Source of the DNA: Clostridia bacterium | Lineage (GTDB): Bacteria; Bacillota_A; Clostridia; Christensenellales; CAG-138 | Assembly: GCA_017553815.1 (NCBI GenBank) | Contig: JAFZJT010000219.1 | Span: 1 to 21,014 of the forward strand | Length of the DNA stretch: 21,014 nt | Reading direction: 5' to 3' | Shown here: in pieces, positions 1 to 9,100 of the stretch | How the letters are laid out: every line of letters starts with the position of its first letter | Numbering within the stretch: position 1 is the first letter of the stretch | Position numbers and translations under genes: made by a program | Notes under the pieces: generated by a model | The model's input: only the letters and a program-made list of their open reading frames with translations | The model's database searches: none | What the model was told of the DNA's origin: nothing

Positions 1-2
1 AC

Positions 3-971
3 GCGCACGATTATGGCAAATGCGCCGAGTTTCTCGAGCAGACCGATGAAAACGGCGTTAAGAACGGCGAAAAGCTGAGCGCAGCTTATGACGTGAACGA
101 CCCCTCGAGCTGGGGCAACTTGACTTTCCAGTGGGCGCAAAGAAATGGCGAGATGCGGATTTGGAACATCGCGCTCTGGCAGTATCAAGGGCTCGTCGGC
201 AGAATGGATATGTCCAACTGCAGCTCGCTCTTCTCGCTTGATTTTATGGAAAACGATATTACCGAGGTTGATGTCTCCGGCTGCCGCGAGCTCATGTATC
301 TGGACTGCTCTGGAAATGAATTGACCGAACTCGACGTTTCCGACAGCGTGGATATGCTCTTCCTTTACTGCGATACCAATAGGCTCACCTCGCTCGACGT
401 CTCCATGCTTACCGATCTTGAGGAGCTTGACTGCTACGACAACGGGCTTACTGAGCTGGACGTTTCCAATTCTCCCAATCTTGAGGCGCTGTACTGCACC
501 GGCAACCTCTTCACCGAGCTCGATCTGAGCAATAATCCTAAGCTCGGGCTCGACCTAATAACGGTTGATGGCAGCGGTCATATCGGCTACAGATTCCTTA
601 TCGATAACGGCGAGCTCCATGCCCGTCCCGCAAACGGCGCGAGCTTCGAGGGCTTCTTCAATGAAAACGGCGATCTGCTCGACGAGGGCTTCTTCATCGA
701 AGAGGATGACGCATTTGTTTATTACCTCTCCGACCTCGAGGACGGCGACATCATCGCCCGTTTCAGCGGCGGCGCCCCCGCTCCCGTTCCCGGCGACGTG
801 GACGGCAATGGCAGCGTTACCGTTTCGGACGCCGTGACCGCGCTTCGCATTGCGATGGAGCTTTTCGACGGAAACGGCTTCAACCTTGATAACGCCGATA
901 TGGACGGCAACGAAAGCATTACCATCGCTGATGCGGTCGTGATACTGCGGATCGCAATGGGTCTTGCTTGA
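3..971 (+). CDS. Leucine-rich-repeat dockerin protein, 5'-truncated by window edge
   Basis: This reading frame is open from base 3, so the gene starts outside the window. The GTG at 93 is internal: codons before it (AHDYGKCAEFL) align with residues 48 onward of the next gene, whose protein has a signal peptide, so about 47 residues are missing. Visible parts are five 21-residue leucine-rich repeats at 213-527 (pattern LxxLxCxxNxLTELDVS), a roughly 75-residue module containing GASFEGFFNENGDL, and a C-terminal type I dockerin from about 789. The dockerin has two calcium loops, DVDGNGSVTVSDA and DMDGNESITIADA, each followed by an LRIAM helix. The Cys-bearing 21-residue repeats resemble the cysteine ladder of internalin J-type proteins. 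The product is probably secreted and docked to a cohesin scaffold; its ligand is unknown. It is a tandem paralogue of the next gene but has four fewer repeats. Confidence 0.88.
   Translation, partial: AHDYGKCAEFLEQTDENGVKNGEKLSAAYDVNDPSSWGNLTFQWAQRNGEMRIWNIALWQYQGLVGRMDMSNCSSLFSLDFMENDITEVDVSGCRELMYLDCSGNELTELDVSDSVDMLFLYCDTNRLTSLDVSMLTDLEELDCYDNGLTELDVSNSPNLEALYCTGNLFTELDLSNNPKLGLDLITVDGSGHIGYRFLIDNGELHARPANGASFEGFFNENGDLLDEGFFIEEDDAFVYYLSDLEDGDIIARFSGGAPAPVPGDVDGNGSVTVSDAVTALRIAMELFDGNGFNLDNADMDGNESITIADAVVILRIAMGLA
213..527 (+). repeat. Five tandem 63-base LRR units
   Basis: Five in-frame 63-base units encode 21-residue repeats starting at SNCSSL, SGCREL, SDSVDM, SMLTDL and SNSPNL. A partial cap, SNNPKL, follows at 528. 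Most units carry Cys in the LxC position. Confidence 0.85.
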
Positions 972-1058
972 ACTCATGCGTTGGGTTTAGAAAATGATCT
1001 CCGATTCGATATTGATTCGACTTCTTCAACCTAAAGCTTTTAATGATCGAGGTATAGA

Positions 1059-2435
1059 ATGAGAAAAACATTTTTCACTGCAATTGCCGCAGTTCTTGTG
1101 CTTTCAATGGTGTTCGGCGTTCTTCCCGTTTTTGCTGAATCGGATTGCCACGACAGCGTTTTCGCCGCGCCATTTTGGGATGCGCCTAATGGCTACAACG
1201 AGCACGACTACAATAAATGCGTTTCTTTCTTGGAGATCGCTGATGAAAACGGTGTCAGGAACGGAACCAAGGTGACCTCGGGCTACGATCCTAGCGATCC
1301 CACGACCTGGGGCTCTAACTGGGCGAATGATTTCTTTGAGTGGGTGGAGATCGGCGGCGAGAAGAGGATCTATAAGATCGATATTGCCGACCGCGATCTC
1401 ATCGGTTCTCTCGATCTTTCGGACTGCTCGGCGCTCAACGAGATATGGATGTCCTCAAACAATATAACGGGGCTGAACATTTCAGGCTGTACCGCGCTTA
1501 TCAAGGTGAATGCCAACTGGAATGCCATCACCGATGCGGATACTTCCGACTGCACCACGCTCAAACATCTCTACATTTCATACAACGCGCTGAGCGAGCT
1601 TGATATTTCCACTTGCTCTCAGCTCGAGTACCTTACCTGCTATGCAAACGAGCTTTCGGTTTTAGACGTTTCCCACTGTCCGCTGCTTACCGATCTCTAT
1701 TGCCAGCTTAACCGACTCACCGAGCTCGACATATCGCAGAACCCTGCGCTTGAAACGCTTGACTGCTCGCTGAACGAGCTTACCGCGCTCGACGTTTCAA
1801 ACAATACTGCGCTCTCCGAGTTTACCGTAAGCGGAAACGCTTTGACCGAGCTCGACGTTTCAAACTGCGCGGAGCTCAGAAATTTCGACTGCGGATCAAA
1901 TGAGCTCTCGGAGCTCGACGTGTCCTGCAACACCGCTCTTATTAAGCTGTATTGCAGCGGCAACAAGCTCACTGAACTCGATCTTTCAAACAACCCGGAG
2001 CTCGCCTATGACTCGGTTATCGCCGTTGGAAACGGTTATATCGGCTATGATTTTCTTCGCCGATACTACGGTGACAGCGGCAGTTTGTATGCGCAGCCCT
2101 TGGGCGGCGCGGAGTTTGAAGGATTCTTCAACGAGTCCGGCGAGCTGATCGGCGAGGGTCAATGGAGCAATTCTTATGGAGCGTATGTGTATTCATTCGA
2201 GGGCTTGCCCGTCGGCACCGTTTTCGCGCGCTTCACCAACGCCGTTCCGGGGGACGTTGACGGCAACGGTTCGGTTACCGTTGCGGATGCCGCAACCGCA
2301 CTTCGCATCGCGATGGAGCTTTTCGATGGAAGCGGCTTCAACTTGGATAACGCCGATATGGACTCAAACGGAAGCATTACCGTTTCCGACGCCGTCGTTA
2401 TCATGCGCATGGCAATGGGGCTAATTGGTTCGTGA
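1059..2435 (+). CDS. Secreted leucine-rich-repeat protein with C-terminal dockerin
   Basis: The 458-residue protein begins with a signal peptide (MRKTFFTAIAAVLVLSMVFG, likely cleavage after VFA near residue 26). The start is supported by GAGG at 1049-1052, six bases upstream of the ATG. Residues about 45-120 form an N-terminal cap. Nine exact 21-residue leucine-rich repeats span residues 121-309, followed by a cap and a module containing GAEFEGFFNESGEL. The C-terminus (397-458) is a type I dockerin with calcium loops DVDGNGSVTVADA and DMDSNGSITVSDA. Dockerins bind cohesins on scaffoldins or anchoring proteins, so the product is likely part of an extracellular complex. Cys residues recur in the repeat concave position, as in internalin J-like cysteine ladders. 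It lies 87 bases after its paralogue and could share a transcript with it. Ligand unknown; a binding or adhesion role is inferred. Confidence 0.9.
   Translation: MRKTFFTAIAAVLVLSMVFGVLPVFAESDCHDSVFAAPFWDAPNGYNEHDYNKCVSFLEIADENGVRNGTKVTSGYDPSDPTTWGSNWANDFFEWVEIGGEKRIYKIDIADRDLIGSLDLSDCSALNEIWMSSNNITGLNISGCTALIKVNANWNAITDADTSDCTTLKHLYISYNALSELDISTCSQLEYLTCYANELSVLDVSHCPLLTDLYCQLNRLTELDISQNPALETLDCSLNELTALDVSNNTALSEFTVSGNALTELDVSNCAELRNFDCGSNELSELDVSCNTALIKLYCSGNKLTELDLSNNPELAYDSVIAVGNGYIGYDFLRRYYGDSGSLYAQPLGGAEFEGFFNESGELIGEGQWSNSYGAYVYSFEGLPVGTVFARFTNAVPGDVDGNGSVTVADAATALRIAMELFDGSGFNLDNADMDSNGSITVSDAVVIMRMAMGLIGS
1419..1985 (+). repeat. Nine tandem 63-base LRR units
   Basis: Nine consecutive in-frame units of exactly 63 bases encode 21-residue repeats (first SDCSALNEIW, last SCNTALIKLY), with a cap SNNPEL beginning at 1986. 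Repeat number differs from the five in the upstream paralogue. Confidence 0.88.
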
Positions 2436-2493
2436 ACCACATAATGATCGGCGATCTAAGCCCTTGCTTTGAACTAAATCTCTGCTTCGGAAC

Positions 2494-2520
2494 GCCGCTC
2501 GAAAGGGCGGCATTTTGCAT
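2494..2520 (+). terminator. Intrinsic terminator after LRR-dockerin gene
   Basis: A seven-pair stem GCCGCTC/GGGCGGC (one G-U pair) with a GAAA tetraloop is followed by ATTTTGCAT. It sits 58 bases after the stop codon of the LRR gene and before spoIVA. Confidence 0.65.
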
Positions 2521-2546
2521 ATTCTGTAAGGAACAAGCATAAGCAT
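2517..2546 (+). promoter_or_regulatory. Putative sigma-E promoter of spoIVA
   Basis: GCATATT at 2517-2523 is a perfect match to the sigma-E -35 consensus (KMATATT). After a 14-base spacer, CATAAGCA at 2538-2545 matches five of eight positions of the -10 consensus CATACAMT. Spacing and position about 50 bases before the spoIVA start fit. spoIVA is a known sigma-E gene in Bacillus and clostridia. The assignment rests on consensus matching by eye. Confidence 0.5.
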
Positions 2547-2601
2547 TTCACAAACGGGATCAGCAACCGAAATACATGCAAAACGGAGGTTAAGCTAATC
2601 T

Positions 2602-4092
2602 ATGGCAATCAGCAGGGGCACGGAGATCTACCGTGATATAAAGTCCAGAACGGGCGGCGACATATACATTGGTGTTGTCGGACCGGTTCGGACGGGCAAA
2701 TCTACCTTCATCAAACGCTTCATGGAGCTTATGGTTCTCGATAGGATCGAAAACGAATTCGCGAGAGAGCGCGTTATCGACGAGCTTCCGCAGAGCGGCA
2801 GCGGCAGAACGGTCATGACTACTCAACCGAAATTCGTTCCGAACGAGGCGGTTTCCATCAATATCGGAGAGGAGGGCGCGGAGCTGCGGGTGCGCATGGT
2901 GGACTGCGTTGGCTACATGATCGAAGGCGCACTCGGAAACACCGAGGATGAAGCGCCGCGAATGGTGCGTACGCCTTGGTATGACTATGATATACCCTTT
3001 GACGAGGCGGCGGAGATCGGACCTCGAACGGTCATTACAGAGCATTCTACGATCGGGATCGTTATGCTGACGGACGGCAGTATAACGGGTATCGAGCGCA
3101 GGAACTATGAGAAGGCTGAGGAAAGGGTGATTTCGGAGCTTCGCGGCGCGGAAAAGCCGTTTATAGTTCTTTTGAACACGACCGACCCGGCAGGCGATGA
3201 AGCGCAGACGCTTTGCGCATCGCTTTCGGATAAGTACGGGTTGCCCGTTCGCGCTATCGACGTTATGGCGATGACGAAGCAGGATGCGGATGCATTATTG
3301 GAGGGCATCCTGCTTGAATTCCCAATTCGTGATGTTTGCATTGAGCTTCCGAAATGGATCAAGGCGCTCGGCGCGGAACATCCGCTTATGAGCGGACTTA
3401 TCGAGCGGGCGCGCGCCGTCCTGCAAGAGCTTAAGAGAATGCGCGACGCATCACTGATCCCACGTGCTTTTGAAGGCACCGATGATTTCCGACCTATCGA
3501 GCAGCTCGCGCTGAGCCTCGGCACGGGCAGTGCAGTGTACCGTCTTACACCGAACGAGGACGTTTTCTACCGAATACTGAGTGAGGAATGCAGCTATGAG
3601 ATCGCAGATGAAGCGCAGCTTATCGCATCCCTCAAAGATTTTGTTCGCGCTAAAAAGGAGTATGACCGCATCGCCGGAGCGCTTGAGGCGGCCGAGGAAA
3701 CGGGCTACGGACTCGTGCCGCCCGAGATGGACGAAATGCGGCTCGACGATCCCGAGATAGTGCAGCAGGGCTCGAGATTCGGCGTTCGCCTCAGAGCGCA
3801 TTCGAGCGGCCTGCATATCATAAGGGTTGACGTGGAGAGCGAGGTCAATCCGCTCGTTGGAACTGCCGAGCAGAGCGAGGAGCTTGTTAAATATCTTATG
3901 GATAAATTCGAGCGCAGCCCCGAGGAGCTTTGGAGCACGAATATCTTCGGCAAATCGCTCTATGACATGGTCAAGGAGGGCATGGCCGGAAAGGTCGGCC
4001 GCCTTCCCACAGAGGTGCAGATGAAGCTTCGCGATGCGATAACCAGAATGGTCAACGAAGGCTGTCGGGGGCTTGTGTGCATAATGCTGTAA
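2602..4092 (+). CDS. spoIVA: Spore coat morphogenetic ATPase SpoIVA
   Basis: The 496-residue protein matches SpoIVA over its full length (Bacillus subtilis SpoIVA is 492). SpoIVA is a mother-cell ATPase that hydrolyses ATP to polymerise irreversibly on the forespore outer membrane, forming the basement layer of the spore coat and also needed for cortex formation. The N-terminus has the family segment RTGGDIYIGVVGPVRTGKST, with Walker A lysine K33, and VDCVGY with Walker B aspartate D101. Other hallmarks are MTTQPKFVPNEA, AEIGPRTVITEHSTIG, PEIVQQGSRFGVRLRA and a hydrophobic C-terminus (GCRGLVCIML) equivalent to the forespore-targeting tail. The start is preceded by GGAGG at 2585-2589, 12 bases upstream, a slightly long gap. 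It stands alone, bounded by stem-loops, with a likely sigma-E promoter. Confidence 0.97.
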   Translation: MAISRGTEIYRDIKSRTGGDIYIGVVGPVRTGKSTFIKRFMELMVLDRIENEFARERVIDELPQSGSGRTVMTTQPKFVPNEAVSINIGEEGAELRVRMVDCVGYMIEGALGNTEDEAPRMVRTPWYDYDIPFDEAAEIGPRTVITEHSTIGIVMLTDGSITGIERRNYEKAEERVISELRGAEKPFIVLLNTTDPAGDEAQTLCASLSDKYGLPVRAIDVMAMTKQDADALLEGILLEFPIRDVCIELPKWIKALGAEHPLMSGLIERARAVLQELKRMRDASLIPRAFEGTDDFRPIEQLALSLGTGSAVYRLTPNEDVFYRILSEECSYEIADEAQLIASLKDFVRAKKEYDRIAGALEAAEETGYGLVPPEMDEMRLDDPEIVQQGSRFGVRLRAHSSGLHIIRVDVESEVNPLVGTAEQSEELVKYLMDKFERSPEELWSTNIFGKSLYDMVKEGMAGKVGRLPTEVQMKLRDAITRMVNEGCRGLVCIML

Positions 4093-4135
4093 ACTCCCCC
4101 GCCATCGCCATAAAAATGTCAATACGCATTCAAGT

Positions 4136-4183
4136 GCCCCGCCGCGGCTGCATCGAAAGAGCGCTTCGGCGGGGCGCGCTTAT
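4136..4183 (+). terminator. GC-rich stem-loop after spoIVA
   Basis: A nine-pair perfect stem, GCCCCGCCG at 4136-4144 with CGGCGGGGC at 4167-4175, lies 44 bases after the spoIVA stop. The tail GCGCTTATATA has no real T-run, so termination efficiency is uncertain. Confidence 0.5.
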
Positions 4184-4223
4184 ATACCGCGTGTTAATAT
4201 ATCATTTCTTGGTTTTGATGATA

Positions 4224-4251
4224 TTGACAAGCTTCTATAATCTGATATAAT
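4224..4251 (+). promoter_or_regulatory. Near-consensus sigma-A promoter of CAP-dockerin gene
   Basis: TTGACA (4224-4229), a 16-base spacer and TATAAT (4246-4251), the latter preceded by TGA giving an extended -10. Predicted transcription start is about 4258, leaving a 40-base leader with an AAAGGA ribosome binding site at 4283-4288. Confidence 0.85.
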
Positions 4252-4297
4252 AATCGTTGCATATTTTTGCAAATCAACTACGAAAGGAAAACAGAAC

Positions 4298-5758
4298 ATG
4301 ACAACAACATTCTTCCGCGTTCTCTCTTCATTGCTCGCAGCGGCAATGCTCGCTGTTTCGCCCATGTCCGGCCTCGCTTCTGATGTGACCCGCTATGAGC
4401 AATCAGGTTCCGAGCGCAGCTATCTCAACAGCGGCATAACGAGCATGCCCAAGCTCTCCAAGGCTGAGATCTATGAGCTTCTCGCCGCAAACCCGGACGA
4501 TACCCCCTCCGATGCGGCCCAGCTCTTCGATACCGAGCCCCATCTTTCCAACCCATATCAGCCCGGCGCCGTCAAGCGTGTTTGGCTTGAGAAGGTCACT
4601 TCAAGGCTCAGCGCTCTGCGCAATATCGCCGGTCTGCCCTCCGTTACCCTCAGTGACAGCATGAGCGCTCAGGGGCAGTACGGCGCTGTTCTGATCGCCG
4701 TTTCCAATTTCAGTCATTATCCCGATCAGCCCTCCGATATGGACAATGAGTTCTTCGCCGCCGGCAGCTACGCAACGGGGCACAGCAACCTTTCGGCGGG
4801 AACAAAGCTGATCTCAACCGCCGATCGACTTATGGATGACAGCAGCGGATTCAATCTTTCCTGCGTCGGTCATCGCCGCTGGCAGCTCAATCCGAGGATG
4901 GGTCAGGTCGGCTACGGCTATGCGCTCAATCCTTCGAGCCAGTACCAGCGTTATACCTGCCAGATGGCGTGGGATACCAGCGCTACCCCCGGAGATTATG
5001 AGTTCATCGCATGGCCCGCAAGCGGCAACTTCATGAACAATTCCGTTGGATTCACCGTCAACACCCCCTGGAGCGTTACACTGAATCCCGGCAAGTATAT
5101 GGCTCCCGTCAAGTCTGAACTGACCGTTACCATCTCGCGTTCGAGCGACGGCAGAACATGGACTCTGAGCGGCACTACCGATTACCCGACCAACAGCAGC
5201 GGTCTGTATCTTGGCGTCAATAACGATGGCTACGGCATTTCAAACTGCATCATTTTCCGCCCGGACGACATCACTAAATACGAGGGCATCTACACCGTTA
5301 CCATCAACGGCATCAAGAATTCCTCCGGTGCAAGCGTCAATTTCTCCTATCAGGTTGACTTTTTTGATGCTTCTGTAAATCCCGAACCCACCCCCACTCC
5401 GACTCCTACCCCCACTCCGACTCCTACCCCCACTCCGACTCCTACTCCCACTCCTACGCCGACCCCCACTCCCACTCCCACGCCGACTCCTACCCCCACT
5501 CCCACTCCTACGCCGACTCCTACCCCCACTCCTACGCCGACGCCGACACCTGATCCCGATTTTCTGCTCGGCGACATCAACTGCGACGGTGAGGTCACCT
5601 TGCTCGATGCGCTCATCGCGCTGCGTTATTCCATTGGTGTCGTCAGCGACAGCGGACTCAGCCTTGATAACGGCGATGTCAACCGCGACGGCATGAACGA
5701 CGCTATAGACGCAACACTCATTCTCAGGTATCTCATCGGAGTGGGTGAGCTTGGATAA
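4298..5758 (+). CDS. Secreted CAP-domain protein with Pro-Thr linker and dockerin
   Basis: The 486-residue protein has a signal peptide ([20 protein letters not shown], likely cleavage after GLA). Residues about 85-245 look like a bacterial CAP/SCP (YkwD-like) domain: [25 protein letters not shown] and [20 protein letters not shown]. An Ig-like beta domain follows (about 250-360, [10 protein letters not shown] to [10 protein letters not shown]). Residues 364-418 are an uninterrupted Pro-Thr array. The C-terminus is a type I dockerin with loops [13 protein letters not shown] and [13 protein letters not shown]. The start follows AAAGGA with nine-base spacing and a strong promoter. CAP proteins are extracellular with varied, often unknown activities, so the biochemical role is open. 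The dockerin implies assembly on a cohesin scaffold, as for its LRR and protease neighbours. Confidence 0.85.
   Translation: MTTTFFRVLSSLLAAAMLAVSPMSGLASDVTRYEQSGSERSYLNSGITSMPKLSKAEIYELLAANPDDTPSDAAQLFDTEPHLSNPYQPGAVKRVWLEKVTSRLSALRNIAGLPSVTLSDSMSAQGQYGAVLIAVSNFSHYPDQPSDMDNEFFAAGSYATGHSNLSAGTKLISTADRLMDDSSGFNLSCVGHRRWQLNPRMGQVGYGYALNPSSQYQRYTCQMAWDTSATPGDYEFIAWPASGNFMNNSVGFTVNTPWSVTLNPGKYMAPVKSELTVTISRSSDGRTWTLSGTTDYPTNSSGLYLGVNNDGYGISNCIIFRPDDITKYEGIYTVTINGIKNSSGASVNFSYQVDFFDASVNPEPTPTPTPTPTPTPTPTPTPTPTPTPTPTPTPTPTPTPTPTPTPTPTPTPTPTPTPDPDFLLGDINCDGEVTLLDALIALRYSIGVVSDSGLSLDNGDVNRDGMNDAIDATLILRYLIGVGELG
5387..5551 (+). repeat. Low-complexity Pro-Thr coding array
   Basis: Twenty-seven Pro-Thr codon pairs plus one Pro codon. 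The first three units repeat at the DNA level with an 18-base period (CCC ACT CCG ACT CCT ACC); later units use varied synonymous codons. It forms an extended linker between the Ig-like domain and dockerin. Confidence 0.95.
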
Positions 5759-5779
5759 GCTTTATATTTGTCTGCGCTG

Positions 5780-5818
5780 CCCCGTATCCCCAAAAGGGAT
5801 ACGGGGAGTTTCTTTCTT
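5780..5818 (+). terminator. Strong intrinsic terminator after CAP-dockerin gene
   Basis: A perfect 11-pair stem CCCCGTATCCC/GGGATACGGGG with loop CAAAA is followed by AGTTTCTTTCTT, 21 bases after the stop codon. Confidence 0.9.
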
Positions 5819-5868
5819 GGCGCGTCACACTGAACTCACTCCGCTTTCACACCGATCGGCGCTTTCGG

Positions 5869-6008
5869 GTGCGAGCATATATAATCCATCCTCATTAGAG
5901 CATAGGGTATTGTTATTAATCCGGATTATTTTATTTCGAGCATGACGAGGTTTGATATTTTAATCAAACCATGCTATAAACGCAAATTATTTTAATATAT
6001 ACTCGCAC
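5869..6008. repeat. 140-base palindrome-rich intergenic segment with inverted ends
   Basis: The 360-base gap between the CAP and protease genes holds no gene. Within it, GTGCGAGCATATATA (5869-5883) and AATATATACTCGCAC (5994-6008) are inverted repeats matching at 13 of 15 positions. CGGGT occurs directly repeated at the two borders (5866-5870 and 6008-6012). Inside are a perfect 12-base palindrome TAATCCGGATTA (5917-5928) and a stem GGTTTGAT/ATCAAACC (5949-5970) flanked by AGCAT/ATGCT. It resembles a miniature inverted-repeat element, but with one copy in view it could instead be a regulatory region. Confidence 0.4.
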
Positions 6009-6014
6009 GGGTAC

Positions 6015-6043
6015 TTTATTTTTCTTAAAATAAATGGTAAAAT
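6015..6043 (+). promoter_or_regulatory. Putative extended -10 promoter of metalloprotease gene
   Basis: TGGTAAAAT (6035-6043) is an extended -10 element. Seventeen bases upstream, TTTATT (6015-6020) matches the -35 consensus in only three of six positions. Predicted start is about 6050, immediately before a stem-loop. Confidence 0.5.
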
Positions 6044-6051
6044 GAATTATT

Positions 6052-6090
6052 CAGAATCTGCAATCTTTGGTTTGGTTTATGCAGATTCTG
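6052..6090 (+). promoter_or_regulatory. Leader stem-loop upstream of metalloprotease
   Basis: CAGAATCTGCA (6052-6062) and TGCAGATTCTG (6080-6090) form a perfect 11-pair stem with a 17-base loop, ending 17 bases before the GGAGG ribosome binding site (6108-6112). It would lie at the very 5' end of the mRNA if the predicted promoter is right. It could stabilise the message or bind a regulator; no T-run follows, so it is not a terminator. Confidence 0.55.
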
Positions 6091-6120
6091 CATAATATGC
6101 AAAAGATGGAGGAAAAAAAC

Positions 6121-9100
6121 ATGAAGAAGATTATCAGCTTGATGCTGGCAGTCCTGCTCGTTTTCGGAGCGCTCCCGCTTTCCCTCGGTACAGCCGCGGA
6201 AAGCACCGCTCCCGAAATCAGGGTCGATGCAGGAAAGCCCGCGACTGCCGAAAGCGGCGAGCCCGCAAGGCAGGTCAACACCGAGCCCATCACGATCGAC
6301 GATGATCCAAATGGCGGCTACGAGGGTGACTACGTGGTTATCTACAACCCGAGCGAGGTTCTGAGTGATTCCAAGAGCACCGGCAATATGAGCGGGCTTA
6401 TCCAAACTTCGGTGAGCGCGAATATGCTGCCCGGCGAAGCCGATGAGGAGCATGCAGTTAGCGACCTCCCGTATATCATCGACGTGGATCAATACCTTGC
6501 CGAAGAAGCCGCAAAGCTTTGGGGCGATAAGCCCATTCCCCCGGACGGCGACGGAACTAAAGCCACGAGTTATAACGTGGGCGATAAAGCGAATTTCTAT
6601 ATCCTCAACTACTCCCCGTTTTCGAGCACTTCTGTTGAGTTCGTGGTTCGTGCCAAAGGCGCTCACTGCTACGTTTGGACCCCCACCTCGACCGCAGCCG
6701 ACGTATACCCTCTCACATCTGATGACGCTGCCAAAGCAGCTGCAGCCTTTGAGAGCAAATATTCGTTGATGAACAGCTCTTTCGGCAATCACCGGAATGG
6801 CGGCGGCGACGGCAGGGTCAACATTCTTTATTACAACGCGAAAGATGATTGGACTCCCGGCTCCACCTCCGGCTATATCGGCGGTTATTTCTGGAGCGGA
6901 GACTATTCGGGCTACAATAATCTTCCCATCATTCATATCGACACCTATCCGAGCATTTACTATAATAATAACGGCGTTGAGAATACATACAGCACCCTTG
7001 TACACGAGTATCAGCACATGATCCATTATAATTACGCTCCGAACAGCAAATCTTGGATCAACGAGAGCATGAGCGCCGCCGCCGAAGAGATCTGCTACCC
7101 CGGTTCAAGTGTCTTCAGCCGTATCAAAAGCTACACGAACTTCTATCCCCAATACAGCATTCAATATCAGAATCCTCCGAAGGAATACGCGACGACCCAT
7201 CCCAATCTGCACTACGGCTACTCGATGTATGATTGGAGCAATGATCTGTCCGACGTTCTTGCGCTGTATGCGCAGGTCTCGCTTTTCTCCCAGTACCTCT
7301 ATACCCAATCTTCACTCGGAAATGCCGTGTTCAAAGCTATCCTCACCGAGCTTGCCAAAGGCAATACATTCCAGTCGGCATGCCCAACTGTGCTCGGCAT
7401 GACCTCATCTGAGTTCGTTCGCAATTTCAGGATAGCCATGACCGCGAATACCTCGCAGAGCGTTCTTAACGGCAAGTACGGTTGGAAACTTCAGAGTGGC
7501 TATGACCCGAGCGAATATGACGACGTAGAGAACCCGTATAATATTCTCGGTCCCATTATTTTCACCGAGAATTCATGCAGTATCAAGGGCGGCGGCGCAA
7601 TCACCGTCAAGCCCGTGAACGGCGTTTACAACCCGCCCGCAGGTGCAAACTCCGGACTTCAGTATTTTGGCATAAAGCTGCCCACTCCCACTTCATTGAT
7701 TTGGGATTTTGAAACCGATCCCTCCACGCAGGGCTTCACCTTCATCGATCAGGACGGCGACGGTCGTAATTGGGAATGGAAGTATCCAACTTTAAATGAT
7801 GGCGGATTCAAACACCATGAGGGTCTCGGCTGCATAATATCCGCATCCTACGATAGCAGCGTTGGCGCGCTCACTCCCGATAACTGGATGATCACCCCGG
7901 AATTCACCGGCAGCTCACTCTCCTTCTGGGCGCAAGCTCAGGATCCGAATTGGGCGAAAGAGTATATCGGCATCTTTGTTTCGACGAACGGCGGCTCCAC
8001 TTGGAGCACTGAGATCGCGGGCTATGAACTTACCGACGCTGATACGCAGTATTCCGTCAATCTTTCCGCGTATTCAGACACGCCCATCAAGGTCGCCTTC
8101 CGCCACTACAACTCAACTGATCAATTCTACGCAAACGTCGACTATATCGAAATCAGCCTGGAAAGCGATCCCGAAGTCACTCCGCAACCCACTCTCACCC
8201 CCGAGCCCATGCTCACCGAGGCGCCCATCCTTACCCAGGCTCCGATCACTCCTGGCGAGGGCATCTATATTGAAAAGAGCGTTTCTCTCGACGGCGAAGA
8301 CGGCCTGTATACCTTAACCGTTTCCGTCTGCACCACCAATACGCTTTATGACGCAAGCACGGTCGTTAGGGAATACCTCTCCTCATCCATGCACCTTGCG
8401 GGCAATACAAGCTGGCAGATGTATTTCGATCCCTGCACGGGGCTTGATGATAACGGAGTGCCGCTGTTCTCTTCGCAGTTGGAGCAGTTCAATCGCAAGG
8501 ATGATGTATGCAGCATCGGCAGTGATGAGAACGGTCAGTATTTCTCTTTCACCGGAATTGATTATTCCGATTTCGTTTGTTCGGAAAGTGGTGGACACAG
8601 GGTCGTTTTCATCTTCCACGGTCTTGCCGCAAACGATGACGCGATCGGCACCTTCTCACCGAGCAATGAGGATATCTCCGGCGTTTATTGGAATAATGCG
8701 CTTGTTGCGTCCGCGGAGCCCGTTTCCGTCAACATTCGGAGCATCAATGCCATTTACGACTTCTCGACGCCGCTTCAATTGACAACTATCGGAATCAGGA
8801 AATTCGATTCACTTAATATTTCCTACGATAAGTCCTCCGGCGCTCCCGAGCCCATCCTCGGATTATCCGTTACACCGAACGGAAACAAGCTGGATTGCGC
8901 TATCAACGCCGCTTCGCGGGATGTTTACACCGCAAAATCGCTTTTATGGCTCAATGACTACAGCTTTGAGTGGAGCAGCATTGCCGTTATCCCCGCCACC
9001 GTTGTGATGTTTGAGGAGAACTGCGGCAGCTTTGAGGACAGCACTATGGCGGGTTCCGATATCGGCACATGGAGTGAGTCGGGAAGCGTTCAGAGCGCTG

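Noticed and set aside
93..95. GTG as start codon of the first gene
   Set aside because: The frame is open to the window edge and the upstream codons align with the paralogue, so this GTG is an internal valine.
3451..4122. Minus-strand open frame of 223 codons
   Set aside because: It is antisense to conserved spoIVA sequence and shows no recognisable domain.
5350..5616. Minus-strand open frame encoding a Val-Gly repeat
   Set aside because: It is the complement of the Pro-Thr coding array of the CAP-dockerin gene and has no independent start signal.
6067..6120. Upstream in-frame start for the metalloprotease
   Set aside because: It falls in the leader stem-loop, lacks a ribosome binding site and would place 18 residues before a complete signal peptide.
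6025..7026. Minus-strand open frame of 333 codons
   Set aside because: It lies antisense to the well-supported metalloprotease gene and across its leader, with composition expected from codon bias on the opposite strand.
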